A stretch of DNA of 64,000 bases from Beroe forskalii (Eukaryota > Ctenophora > Nuda > Beroida > Beroidae). The stretch covers positions 674,222-738,221 of the forward strand of contig WFMF01000055.1 in the NCBI GenBank assembly GCA_011033025.1, given 5' to 3'. A model generated the notes under the pieces. That model had not been told where the DNA came from, searched no databases, and saw only the letters and a program-made list of their open reading frames with translations. The position numbers and the translations under genes are program-made. Shown piece by piece: positions 39,101 to 54,100 of this stretch (the stretch's first letter is position 1; each line of letters opens with the position of its first letter).

Positions 39101-42100
39101 AAGTTCACTTGGGGAGGAGATATCAACAACAAACCCGTGGAGGGAGATCTGGCTGTCATCCAAAAAGGTTGGTGGTACAATAAAGGAACATTTTGTTAAT
39201 TGCTGATTGATTATCTATATGACCATATAAGGAAGTGTTGTTTAGCTGTCTCTTACTTCAAAGTTAAATAGGGAATCATATTATTTTTTGGAAAAAGGCC
39301 CTCTAAATCCATCCCAACGCAGGTCAGATCGTGTATTTGGATGAAAGTCCGCCACTGCTCAAAGGAATCTTGCTGAATGGAGGGCACCTTGTTTTTGATG
39401 ATAACCAGGACATCAAACTCATGATGGAGTACATGATCATCCTTGGGGATGGATCTCTCACGGTAAGGAACAAGTTTCCAAACCCACTTTGATGTGCACC
39501 AAGGTTCTTGTACTGAGGAATAAGGATCGAACAGTAAGGAAAAAATTTGTAACGGGCTGGTGACAAGTATCGTGTCGCTTTCGCCTTTCATGCACCCAAA
39601 ACTTAAGAACTCTAACCGAAATTGCCCGGTTCTTCATTTTAATAATGTATTTGGTGTTCAGATTGGTACAGAAGACCAGCCATTCCAACACAATGCAGAG
39701 ATTGAGATGCATGGACACCAGCAATCTATGGAGCTTCCCATGTATGGAGCAAAGACTATCGCTGTCAGACATGGTTTGTTCATTTTCCAGTTTACTGACA
39801 TTTTAGATGACAACCACTCTGGAAGTTTTTGTAGACTTCAAGAAGTTTTTAAAGATGAAAAAGATACTGTGATAGGGATTGTTGATAGCATCTTCATCAA
39901 AATTCTTCGTAAATTCATTTCTTACTGACATGATGAGATCTTCATCTGAATTACTGTCACTCTGACAAGATGTGAGCTTCTTCTCAATCCCATCTCACCC
40001 ATCCTCTTCTCCTCAGGAACTGTGGAGATGCACGGTAGACCTGTCTCCCCCACTTGGACTGAGATTGGAGTGACAGCAGACGCAGGGAGTGATACCATTG
40101 TCATCAAACAACAGACAAACTGGCAGGTTGGTTAAACCTCTCGTGATCAATTCTTTCATACCCGTCCTTCGCTCGTTTTAGAAATCATGTAAGTAGTATT
40201 TCGCGAATAATGAAGTTCAAAGTACTCTTCAGGCTCAAATTGATGGGGGTGACGATTGACAAACTTGCCCTGGGAGACATTTATTACAACCCCTGTCTAT
40301 TTGAGGCTGAAGAGTTTGTACCACTTGATTAAATAACCCGGTTTTCAGGTTGGAGACGAGATTGCCATCTCCTCCTCCAGCTTTGCCCCTGAGGAACACG
40401 AGTATAACAAGATCAAGACCATCGACTACGATCAGTCCACCCAAACCACAACCATCCAACTGGAAGCAGCTCTGCTCTTCAAACACATAAATACAGAAAC
40501 TACAGCTAATGGAAGAACTATCAAAACAGCCGCGAAGGTAAGGTGTACACTAGGGTGGTTCAAAAATCCTTTTTATCATCAAATCAATAGAGGACAATGT
40601 GGATAATGTGGATGAAATGGTGTACACTGTACACCATTTCATTCGACTTCACAGCTGATGTTGATTAATGATTATAGTTAATCTTTCACAGGTGGAAATT
40701 ATAAGTTCATGAATTGGAGGATTTGAAATCTTTCTCGAAACATGACTCCTTGACTCGATATATATTTCAGATCGGTCACTTGACAAGGAACGTTAAACTG
40801 AGAGGAAACGTCAACAAAGATCACTTGGAGAAGGTGGATGCCTGTCCACAGGCCTTCAATCCTGATCAGTTTGCTACACAGACTTGCTTCCAGGGGAGAT
40901 ATGGTGAGTCAAATGCCAGGGGAATATAGCAATGGAATTGAAGTATGGATAATTCTAATTCTAATTCTATGGATAAGTGAATTTTAAATTTGCACTTACG
41001 TGTAGAAAATACTGATCTCATTTATGTTTTATCGCTCAATACCTCTCATTTCACTTAACAAAAACCCAGGAGAGGAAATGGACAGTGACCAGTTCGGATC
41101 TCAAATCATGTTCCACGCTGCTGAAATGGGAACTAGGGAAGTCCATGGCAGACTAGAAAATGTTGAGGTTACCTGGGCTGGACAAGCTTTCAGACTTGGC
41201 CGATATCCAATTCATTTCCATATGAATGGAGATGTCTCAGGCAGCTATGTCAAGTATGTGTTGAAAAATTGCCTGTTCGATATTCAATATCCTCATTTTG
41301 CCATTAGGGTGCGCCCTTTTTTCAAAGTTTTTTAGGCACTTTGACTCGATTGTAGATCTCAGTGAGCTGATCACGAGGATATCAAGTTTTTTGAAATTGG
41401 ACAATGTCTTCCTTTGCCTCTGGGCGTTTTTCTGTTTCGTGACGTCACATCACGTGACCTGTCACGTGATCCGCCTGCTAGTACTTTGTGCGCGCTCAGG
41501 ATTCCGCGCGCGCAATTGTAATTCTATGCGCGTTCGCGGATCTGAGTTGTCCGTGTCAATTCTATGTGCTATCTATGGCATTGGCAAGACTTACCTTTAT
41601 TGAATTATGGAATTTTTCTTAACCAATCTATGATAGACGCAGATAGCAAAATATTTAAGAATCAGCAAGTTTTGCCATTGCCATTTTCAAGCTGATAATT
41701 GCGATTACTTGGAAAATGGAAGCTTAAGTTTATACATTGAGAGCTGGGAAGTACATTAGTACTATACAGGGTTAAAATTGTACATCCCAATCAGGAGTCA
41801 GGTTGCATGTGACTGCTGAGTGTCCCCAGTCAGATCACATGACAAAGCAGAGGACACTCTCCCTCAACCAATGACCGAGCAGAACAAGGTTCTCGTGACT
41901 GATAGAGGAGGAAGCAAGCAGTATCTCTTTGACCATGAAGAAATCCAGCTAATTGTGACCCTGTTTGTTATATTTTAACGAGTAGGCCCTCTACCTAATT
42001 CTATTTCATCGTTCGGCAGTCTTGATATGAAGCTTATTCCTTTATTCCGATCCCGAGATCTGTGAAAAGCGTGACACTAAAAAATCCGTTTTATTGTTTT

Positions 42101-45100
42101 GTTCTTTGTTTAATCCTGGGTCTGATAAAGTCGGACAAAGCGGATTCAAAACGACAGAATGTCGCTCGGAATCATGGGAATCGAGGCCTAATCCCATAGT
42201 CAGGGATTAGACATGTACCTACTTCTGTTATCCGAGCTTCCGAGATTGCGAATTCGTACTCTTCTGATTTAGATGATTGGGAAACGGCCAAGATAACGGC
42301 CTATGAAAGTTCCTCAGGATTGTGAACCGCCGCTCAAATCAGGACACCATGAAATTTTCTCATACAAATCTACGATAAACGCAGATAACAGATGATTTTA
42401 GAATCAGCAGGTCTTGCCAGTGCCATTTTGAAGCTGATAATTGCGATTACTTGGAAAATGGAAGCTTAAGTTTATACATTGAGAGCCAAGAAATACATTA
42501 GTACTATACAAGGTTAAAATTGTACATCCCAATCAGGAGTCGAGTGTCCCCAGTCAGATCACATGACAAAGCAAGGGACACTCTCCCTCAACCAATGATC
42601 GAGCAGAACAAGGTTCACGTGACTGATAGAGAAGGAGGAGGAGGAGGAGGAGGAGGAAGCAAGCAGTATCTCTTTTACCATGAAAAGATCACGGAACCGA
42701 CATTTCATCTCGCGACACTTCATCTCACGACATTTCATCTCCGACACTTCTTCTCAAAGTACGAAATTTCATCTCGTACTGTTTATCGATTGTATCTTAA
42801 AGTACGACGTTTGATCTCCATGGTGTGACGTTCCATCTCAAAGGGTACGACAATTCATCTCTTACTGTAACTTGATTGAACTCTAAAGTGCGACATTTGA
42901 TCTCCAGAGTGCAACGTTTCATCTCAAAAATTTTGACACTTCATCTCTGGGCATGACACCTTTCAGTGTACGACCCTTCATTTCAGACTGCGACATTTCA
43001 TCGCTGGGTACAACACTTCATCTCAGGGTAGGAAATTTGATCTCAGGGTACGACACCTCATCTCAGTGTACGACCCATCATCTCAGACTGTGACATTTCA
43101 TCTCTAGGTACGACACTTCATCTCAGACTGCGACACTTCATCTTTTGGAACGACACTTCATCTCAAGGAACTACACTTCATCCAGGGTACGACACTTCAT
43201 CCCAGGGAAGGACACTTTATATCTGGGTACAAGACTTCATCTCGGGGTACGACACTTCATCTCAGATTGCGACACTTCATCTCTGGGAGCGACACTTAAT
43301 CTCAGAGTACGAAACTTCTTCTTGGGGAACGACACTTCATCTCAGACTGCGGCATTTCATCGCTGTCCTGTTCCGACAGGATGGCAACGGGGAGGAACGG
43401 GACTCCCGTCCCATCCGGGAGCCTGGGGAAGTTTATACATTGAGAGCCACGAAATACATTAGTACTATACAAGGTTAAAATTGTACATCCCAATCAGGAG
43501 TCGAGTGTCCCCAGTCAGATCACATGACAAAGCAAGGGACACTCTCCCTCAACCAATGATCGAGCAGAACAAGGTTCACGTGACTGATAGAGAAGAAGAG
43601 GAGGAGAAGGAGGAGGAGGAGGAAGCAAGCAGTATCTCTTTGACCATGAAAATATCACGGAACCGACATTTCATCTCGCGACACTTCATCTTACGACATT
43701 TCATCTCCGACACTTCTCAAAGAACGAAATTTCATCTCGTACTGTTTATCGATTGTATCTTAAAGTACGTTCCATCTCAAAGGGTACGACAATTCATCTC
43801 TTACTGTAACTTGATTGAACTCTAAAGTGCGACATTTGATCTCCAGAGTGCAACGTTTCATCTCAAAGGGTACGACACTTCATCTCTGGGCATGACACCT
43901 TTCAGTGTACGACCCTTCATTTCAGACTGCGACATTTCATCGCTGGGTACAACACTTCATCTCAGGGTAGGAAATTTGATCTCAGGGTACGACACCTCAT
44001 CTCAGTGTACGACCCTTCCTCTCAGACTGCGACATTTCATCTCTGTGTACGAAACTTCATCTCAGACTGCGACATTTCATCTCTCGTTACGACACTTCAT
44101 CTCAAGGAACTACACTTCATCCAAAATTTTGACACTTCATCCCAGGGAAGGACACTTTATATCTGGGTACAACAATTCATCTCGGGGTGCACTTCATCTC
44201 AGATTGCGACACTTCATCTCTGGGAACGACACTTAATCTCAGGGTACGAAACTTCTTCTCGGGAACGACACTTCATCTCAGACTGCGGCATTTCATCGCC
44301 GTCCTGTTCCGACAGGATGGCAACGGGGAGGAACGGGACTCCCGTCCCATCCGGGCGCCTGGGAGCTCGGAGGCGCTTGTGTTGGCCACTAACTTCCTCT
44401 CCTGGGTGCCGCCTGGGCCCTCGCTGGCCCATCCCCCTTCTAGTAGTAGCGGCATTTCATCTCAGACTGGGACGTTTCATCTCTAGATACGACACTTCAT
44501 CTCAGACTGCAACACTTCATCTCTGGGAAGTGTCGTACCCTGAGATGAAGTGTCGCAGTGAAAGATGAAGTATCATACCCGCCAGAGAGAGTGTCGCAGT
44601 CTGATATGAAGTGCTGCACCCTGAAATGAATTGTCGTACCCAAAGATGAAGTTTCGTACCCAGAGATGAAGTGGATCGCAGTCAGAGATGAAGTGTCGTA
44701 CCCAGAGATGAGATGTCGTACCTTGAGATGAAGTATTGTACCCTGAGATGAATTGCAGCATACCCAGAGATGAAATGTCGTACCCAGAGATGAAGTGTCG
44801 CAGTCTGAGATGAAGAATCTTGACGAGGGATGAAGTGTCGTACCGAGAGATGAAATGTCGCAGTCTTAGATGAAGTGTCGTTCCACTTCCATGAGATGAA
44901 GTGTCGTACCCTGAGTTGGAGTGTCGTACCCTGAGATGAAGCGTCGTATCCTGAGATGAAGTGTCTTTCATTGAGATGAAGTGTCGCAGTCTGAGATGAA
45001 GCGCCTTATCCAGAGATGAAATGTCGTAGTCTGAGACGAAGTGTCGTACCCTGACATGAATTTTCGTACCCTGAGATCATGTTTCCTAACCTGATAAAAG

Positions 45101-48100
45101 GTGTAATCCCCAGAGATGATGTGTCGTAGCCTTGGAGATGAAACCCCGCAATCTCGAGATCAAATGTCGTACTTTACAGTCAATCAAGTTCCAGTAAGAG
45201 ATGAATTGTCGTACCCTTTGAGATAAAACGTCGCACCCTGGAGATCAAACGTCGTCGTACTTTAAGATACAATCGATAAACAGTACGAGATGAAATTTCG
45301 TACTTTGAGAAGAAGTGTCGGAGATAAAATGTCGTAAGATGAAGTGTCGCGAGATGAAATGTCGGTTCCGTGATCTTTTCATGGTCAAAGAGATACTGCT
45401 TGCTTCCTCCTCCTTCTCTATCAGTCACGTGAACCTTGTTCTGCTCGATAATTGGTTGAGGGAGAGTGTCCCTTGCTTTGTCATGTGATCTGACTGGGGA
45501 CACTCGACTCCTGATTGGGATGAACAATTTTAACCTTGTATAGTACTAATGTATTTCTTGGCTCTCAATGTATAAACTTAAGCTTCCATTTTCCAAGTAA
45601 TCGCAATTATCAGCTTGAAAATGGCACTGGCAAGACTTGCTGATTCTAAAATCATCTGTTAACTGCGGATCTATCGTAGATTAGTAGATTGGTATCAGAA
45701 AATTTCATGGTGCCCAGATTTTGAGCGACGGTTCACAATCCTGAGGATACCGTTATCTTGGCCGTTTCCCAATCATCTAAATCAGAAGAGTACGAATTCG
45801 CAATCTCGGGAAACAGAAGTACAGGTGTAATCCCTGACTATGGGATTAGACCTCGATTCCCATGATTCCGAGCGACATTCCGTCGTTTTGAATTCGATTT
45901 GTCCGACTTTATCAGACCCAGGGAGTTTGGCAACGCCAGACATTATAATCCCTTCAATTTCATGACTGATACTTCCATACTCATGATGAAAAAAGAACAA
46001 AACAATAAAACGGATTTTTTAGTGTTTCGCATTTCACAGATCTCGGGATCGGAATAAGCTTCAAGACTGCCGAACGATGAAATAGAATTAGGTAGAGGGC
46101 CTACTCGTTAAAATATAACAAACAGGGTCACAATTAGCTGGATTTCTTCATGGTCAAAGAGATACTGCTTGCTTCCTCCTCTATCAGTCACGAGAACCTT
46201 GTTCTGCTCGGTCATTGGTTGAGGGGGAGTGTCCTCTGCTTTGTCATGTGATCTGACTGGGGACACTCAGCAGTCACATGCAATTGCAACCTGACTCCTG
46301 CTTGGGATGTACAATTTTAACCCTGTATAGTACTAATGTACTTCCCAGCTCTCAATGTATAAACTTAAGCTTCCATTTTCCAAGTAATCGCAATTATCAG
46401 CTTGAAAATGGCAATGGCAAAACTTGCTGATTCTTAAATTATTTATATCTGCTCTATCATAGATTGGTTAAGAAAAATTCCATTATTCAATAAAGGTAAG
46501 TCTTGCCAATGCCATAGATAGCACATAGAATTGACACAGACAACTCAGATCCGCGAACGCGCATAGAATTACAATTGCGCGCGCGGAATCCTGAGCGCAC
46601 AAAGTACTAGCAGGCGGATCACGTGACAGGTCACGTGATGTGACGTCACGAAACAGAAAAACGCCCAGAGGCAAGGAAGACATTGTCCAATTTCAAAAAA
46701 CTTGATATCCTCGTGATCAGCTCACTGAGATCTACAATCGAGTCAAAGTGCCTAAAAAACTTTGAAAAAAGGGCGCACCCTATTTTGCCATTCCCCCAAA
46801 TACTTTTCACATACCAATTGATCAATCAATATTAAGAGAATTTTGGGTTCTTAAGGGTAATCTAATGCGACCCGGTATCACCATTGAAACATATCTCTAA
46901 CCAATAAAACCCCCACTAAACCCATATATAATAACTTAACCCACATAAAACCCACATCTCTCTTACCAATTAACCCGCACTTAACCCATTTTAACCCAAT
47001 AAAACCGGCCCTAAACCCACTTCAATCCCACAGAGGCTGTGCGGTCCATCACACTTTCAACCGGGCTGTGACTGTTCACGGAGTTGACAACCTACTGGTC
47101 GAGAACAACGTAGCCTACAATAACATGGGTCATGCCTTCTTCTTGGAAGATGGCATTGAGGAGAACAACGTGTTCAGGGGAAATCTGGCCATCTTCACCC
47201 GGTCCAGCTCATCCCTCCTCAATGTAGATGTTACCCCGGGTAATGATTGATTCTTCCCCCCCTATTTCACTGTGCTAGTGGATTTATTGTCGATCTTACT
47301 CTTTATCTTTCCTAGGAGGACTCCCTTCTTAAATGCTCGATCATGTAAATCTTATTTGAATTTGATTCCTTGCCAATCGCTCCCCCGGCGACTCGGCGTC
47401 CTTTTTGCCGTTTTGGCATTTTCACATTTTATTTGGTGAGCAGTTTCTAACCTTCTTTCTCTCTTCAGCTTCCTTCTGGATCGTGAACCCGGTGAATACC
47501 TTTGAGAACAACGTGGCTGCTGGATCAACCCACTTTGGTTTTTGGTTCAATATGCCCGGACACCCTGGAGGTCCATCAGCCACCAATACTGTGTGTCCAA
47601 GGAACAAGGGCATGCTCAAGTTCTCTGGAAATGAAGCTCACTCATGTGGACGATATGGTAAGCATTATTCGAATGTTTCTCTGATTTTCAACGAATATTT
47701 CTCTGATCTTTTTTCGGTTTGATTGTAAAAGAGCCAAGAAATTGATTAAATATTGTTTTCCTGATCAAATATTGTTTTCCTGAAGTTTTACATACTGCTT
47801 ATTATCTCCAATTTGTTTTGTAACTTTCCAAATCCCATAAAATTAACGATTTTTGTCAGGTATCTGGGTCTGGGAGCATTGGAACCCGAAGGGTGACGGC
47901 AGCTGCGGAGCTACAGAACCCAAAATGACAACCCTCGAAAACTTCCACGGATGGCACAACTTGAAGGGTGTTGAAATCGAAACAGGTTTGTGTTTTAAAT
48001 AAAAATAAAAAAGTTTCGTCCTCATGAAATTGACCCGGACCGAATGATCCTATCGGAACTCTTGAGCTGTTCACTTCTTACTTCCTTATTCCTAAAACTG

Positions 48101-51100
48101 TTTGTTTTTCCTAAAACACTTCGTTATTTCTATCTCTCAGGAAGTGGTATTGAGATGAAGGACTTCACTCTCCATGACAACTGGGACTCCCAAGTGGAGG
48201 TACACAAGTGTGCAGATGCCTCTTTCGAACAGGGAAACACCAGGCTAAGTTTTAATTGTCCATTTGACATCGAGTCAATACATGATCCCGAATAAATTAT
48301 AGAAAATTTGATACCACTTATGATTCTAAAAAACTGTTAGCGATCCTTCCAAAGATAGAAAAGTCCAAAAAATTTTTGAAGAAATACCTTCACTGAAGAT
48401 GAGAAAATGGACTAATTTCCTCATTTCCAGCTAACAGACTCGCTGATTATCGCTAAAACTCCCTCCTCTGACGGCCTGAACATGTGGTACAAAGGAGACA
48501 AGGTCTACAAGTGCGGACTTGGTGTTCTGATCCCCGGAAAAGGATACTTCTCCGTCCATGATACCACTTTCAAGGACTTTACAGAGTGCGATGTGTTCGC
48601 CGCGTGCGGTGGATGCAGGGACGACTTCATCGGAGGTAATTCGAAAATATTAATCGTAATGGCTTAGCTCATCCAGTGCTTCTCATGCAGGCTTCCCACC
48701 ACTGCATGCTCAATGAAATTCAGGACTTTTTGTGGCGAATTTGCACCTTCATCCACCTTGTTTTTCTAATAATTCAGTCCCAAAGATTACCTTTGATTTT
48801 GAAGCAACCCCTCCCAGGTTTCCCATCTGAGTACAAGGGTATCACGTACCAAAACAGTCCCCGAAAAGGCTCCTTCAAGTGGCAGTTCGAAGCTATCCTC
48901 CGAGATCTGGACGGCACCCTGTCCGGAAGTAACAAACCCAATGGAGTGATCACTCCTGATATGGATGTGTTGGACCCATCCTCCTGTGTGGATGCTACGG
49001 GATGGGGAGATGGGGCAGTCAAAGGAGTTGTGTGCGATTCAAAGGTAATATACTAATATAGAATTCATATTCATTTTAATTCAAATCTTACTGAACATTT
49101 CGATAGTTTTAGATTTTGAAAGCGAGAGTTCAAATACTTCATTAAAATAATTTCGTGATTTCACTTTAGTAACTAGCATCAATCAATGTTCTTCTTTTCA
49201 GACGAATCTGATCCGTCTGTCGTGGAACAAACCTAGTCTGAGCTACCTGATGTTCAAGGAAGTAGTGGTTACCAATACCTACGGAGCTATCACTACACCG
49301 TGGGTGATGAAGAGACTCACTCACAAACAAGGCTGGATGGTGACCGTGCCATCAGGTCACGATGGGGGTTTTGATTTTACCATTAGGTCACAACTAAAAT
49401 CACAATTTATGAGAAAAGCATAGGCCTAGATTTTAGCTTTTTTCTCAAATTGTGGAATTTACAGTTTGCAGAATTGAAAAGCAATAATCAATTGAGAATA
49501 ACTGTTTCTATTATTAAGTATTGTAGTATTGTCAACTTTCAGGTCACAGAATACGAATGGAATGATGTTGACAAGAAGTTCACCAACGTATCATCCAAAT
49601 GGGGCACTATCTAAATGGGATATGTCTCATGAAGCAAGTCCTTGTGAGAGTAGAGTCCAAATTCTAAAAAAGGAAAGGAAGTTTTCGCCTTCATGCTGTG
49701 CATCAAAGAAAATTTGGATTTGTTTTTTCCAATGTCACTGAATTCCTAAAACTGAAATTTTTGCCTGAATCAAACTGCTAAACACCAAAATTTCCTTTCA
49801 GAACCGATTACATCACAGTCGGTGAGCTCCAACAAGAAAGATCGCATTGTTTCCCTGATGACGCTGGCCTTCACCTTCATGGGAGCCTCAAGACCTGTCT
49901 ACCCGATCAGAGGGGATTGGGTGTCACAGGAGCTGCCATGGCCTAATGGTGGGACTATTTAACCTACTTTTACCCAAAATTGTGTTGGGACTCTCAATAT
50001 ATCTGTTTTAAATATTTATGTTTATTAATTCTTGTGTTGGTAGCTCACAAAGACTTTTAAAATTTTTAAAAAACTCTTACATTCCTCAAAAGGGGTACAA
50101 TGCTACTAGAGAACTGCCTCCAAACCTGAACTCCCCCAAACCCAACCCCGAGTCACTCAGAGACCCGAAGAAGTAATTTTACTTATCTCCAATGTTTTCA
50201 ATTAGTTGGGATAATCCAAATTAGGTTGAAATTATAATTTTGAATTCAAGCCTTTACTGATTTTTAAACCACATCCACTGCAGCACTTTTTTAGTAATTT
50301 TATATATTTAAGCAATATGTTTTTCCATTTCAAACCCAACTCCCCTAACCCCAAACCTCAAACTTTCCTCCTTCAGCCAAAAGATGGTCGTATCAGCAGA
50401 TTGGATCGGCACGGAGGAAAGGGGTGGTTTTAACGGGTTCCCGCCCGTCCGGTATATGTTATTCCCCCCCAGCTGGTGGATGATATACGATACTAAGATG
50501 GAGGGCTTGACACGGTGGACAAAGATGGCTGAAAATTTTTTTTCAAACCNNNNNNNNNNNNNNNNNNNNNNNNNNNNNNNNNNNNNNNNNNNNNNNNNNN
50601 NNNNNNNNNNNNNNNNNNNNNNNNNNNNNNNNNNNNNNNNNNNNNNNNNTACCGGCTTGTCCCAGTGACATCTGCCCTAGTGGGACGGGAGTGTGCGACA
50701 TCGAGGTGGGTAGGAGGACTCAGGAGGTAGCTGAATCTGTCTGGGAAAAATATCAAAATTCATATTTAGGTTGTTACGATCTGTCTGAGCTTCAGAGTAA
50801 AGAACGCTCTAAAGAGCTGTGGACCATCTCAAGCAATCCTTTTTGGTTTTTGAAAAAGTCATATTAATTGTAAACTGTAATTAAAGATTAATTTCCACAT
50901 CATAGGCTTTCAAACATCCAAAAGTGTATCAAAAGACACCATCAACTGATTTACTTTATATCGCAGGTGACAGATTACAACGGAAACACACTGTCTAAGT
51001 CTGACCACGTGTCCTATAAGGCATCCGCCACCCCGACTATTACCAGCATTAGTCCATCAGATGCTGGAACTGGCGGAGGAAAACAGGTGAATTTACTTTC

Positions 51101-54100
51101 AATTTGACATCAATGTTTCAGATTTCTTGTTCATTGTCACTTAGAAGTGGAAGTTTTTATGAAAGAAAACATTATGATTGGCGGTTTTATTTTCGAATAT
51201 ATCTATTTCCTCACTCTATCCCCTTTCCAGATAACAATCACTGGATCAGCCTTCTCTTCTGACAAGTCTAAAGTCGATGTCCTGTTTGATAACGTACCTT
51301 GTGCTGTGTCTTCAGCGTCAACCACACAGGTAACAAATGGCCCTCCTTGTATTCTGTGCTGAATGGTGATTCTTGATTTTAAGTTCTGGATGTATGCCAA
51401 TGTACTCGACATGACTAGCAAGGCTCTAAATCCTACCGTTTTTACTATTCAGTACCGACCAGTAACTTGATCAATCATAGTTTGCTACGTTCTTTAAGTT
51501 CTTACGATTACCGGACTATTTTTTCCTCAGATTGTCTGTACAACTGGAGCTAAGACTGATCTCTCGAACAAAGATGGAGTGATGATAACGGTTGCCGATA
51601 GCATTGCTGATAACTCAGCTGGCGCTGTCATGACCTACATGGATAAGTGGAGCTCAAAGTTCACTTGGGGAGGAGATATCACCAACAAACCCGTGGAGGG
51701 AGATCTGGCTGTCATCCAAAAAGGTTTGTAGTACAATGATGAAATTATTTGTTATTAAGCGATGGCTTATCTATATGACCATATATGGAAGTATTGTTCA
51801 GCTGTCCCTAACTTCAATAAGGACTCATATTTGCCGGAAAATAAGCCCTCTAAATGGATCCCCACGTAGGTCAGATCGTGTATTTGGATGAAAGTCCGCC
51901 ACTGCTCAAAGGAATCTTGCTGAATGGAGGGCACCTTGTTTTTGATGATAACCAAGACATCAAACTCATGATGGAGTACATGATCATCCTTGGTGATGGA
52001 TCTCTCACGGTAAGAAAAAAGTTTCTAAACCCACTTTGAAGTGCACCAAGGTGTTTGTATTGAGGAATGAGGATCGAACAATTAGGATAGAATTTGTAAC
52101 GGGCTGGTGACAAGTATCGTGTCGGTTTTGTCTTGTACTAAAAACTTAAGAACCTAACTAAACCTGCCCTGTTCTTCATTTGGATAATGGCTTCCTTCCT
52201 TTGGTGTTCAGATTGGTACTGAGGACCAGCCCTTCCAACACAATGCTGAGATTGAGATGTACGGACACCAGCAGTCCATGGAGCTCCCCATGTACGGAGC
52301 TAAGACTATTGCAGTAAGACATGGTAAGTACAATGTACATTTTCCAGTTTACTCATTTTCCAGTTTACTGAAATAAAATTTCGAGTGACAACCACTCAGG
52401 AATTATTTTTAAACTTCAAGAAGTTTTTAAAGATGAAGAAGATACTTTGAAAGGAATTGTTAATAGAACCTTCATCAAACCACATCTCAAATTCATGTAA
52501 CTCTGATCTGATGAGATCTTCATCTAAATTCACCCCATCTCAAACTCCCTGTTCCCCTCAGGAACTGTTGAGATGCACGGTAGACCTGTCTCCCCCACTT
52601 GGACTGAGATTGGAGTGACTGCTGATGCAGGGAGTGACACCATTGTCATCAAGGAGCAAACCAACTGGCAGGTTGGTTATAAACCCCACGTTTTAGCGAC
52701 CGTGTTAGTTGTATTTCACGAATTATGAAACTTGCAGTTTTTTGCAGAATTTAAAATGATTCATAATTGACATCTGCACTTAGTACTAGATTCCGAACAC
52801 GATGTACCCTCCACTTTTTTGCATTTAATATTTGCAATATGGTAACCAGTAACCACAAACCCGGTTTTCAGGTTGGAGACGAGATTGCGATCTCCTCCTC
52901 CAGCTTTGCCCCTGAGGAACACGAGTATAACAAGATCAAGACCATCAACTACGATCAGTCCACCCAAACCACAACCATCCAACTGGAAGCAGCCCTTCTC
53001 TTCAAACACATAAATACAGAAACTACTGCTAATGGGAGAACTATCAAAACAGCCGCTAAGGTAAGGTGTACACTAGGGTGGTTCAAAAATCCTTTTTATC
53101 ATCAAATCAATAGAGGACAATGTGGATAATGTGGATGAAATGGTGTACACTGTACACCATTTCATTCGACTTCACAGCTGATGTTGATTATAGTTAATCT
53201 TTCACAGGTGGAAATTATAAGTTCATGAATTGGAGGATTTGAAATCTTTCTCGAAACATGACTCCTTGACTCGATGTATTTCAGATCGGTCACTTGACAA
53301 GGAACGTGAAACTGAGAGGGAACGTCAACAAAGATCACCTAGAGAAGGTGGATGCCTGTCCCCAGGCCTTCAATCCTGACCAATTCGCAACACAAACTTG
53401 CTTCCAGGGACGATATGGAGAGTCAGATACCATGAAATTCATGGCTGTGACATTGAAGTACCTATAACAAAGGGCATCTTAAATTTATAATCGCGTTCAT
53501 GATAGAAATCCTGGCCTCATTTATTTATTTGTGTTGCATGGCTCAATACCTCTTATTTCATTTACAACTCAACCCAGGCGAGGAAATGGACAGTGACCAG
53601 TTTGGATCTCAAATTATGTTCCACGCTGCTGAAATGGGAACTAGGGAAGTCCATGGTAGACTTGAATATGTTGAGGTTACTTGGGCTGGACAGGCTTTCA
53701 GACTTGGCCGATATCCAATTCATTTCCATATGAATGGAGATGTCTCAGGCAGCTATGTCAAGTAAGTGTTGAATAATTGCCTGTTCGATATTCAATATCC
53801 TCATGAGACTGTTGCCATTCCCGCAAAATATTCGTCAATTGATCAATATTAAGAGAATTTCGGGATCTAATGGAGTAATGTGTTTTCTAATGCGCATCTC
53901 TAAACCCGCACTAAACCCACTTTTACCCACTTTAACCCCACAGGGGCTGCGCGGTCCATCACACCTTCAACCGGGCTGTAACAGTTCACGGAGTTGACAA
54001 CCTACTGGTTGAGAACAACGTTGCCTACAACAACATGGGTCACGCGTACTTCCTGGAAGATGGTATTGAGGAGAACAACGTGTTCAGGGGAAATCTGGCC

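Noticed and set aside
39253-39772. Minus-strand frames of 80-112 residues opposite the G8 exons
   Set aside because: They recur in the second copy because they are antisense shadows of conserved coding exons.
43481-45527. Several 100-190 residue frames on both strands in the foldback element (HFISD/DTSSQ-type repeats)
   Set aside because: They are translations of the short tandem repeat in the transposon arms, low in complexity, with no conserved domain or transposase motif.
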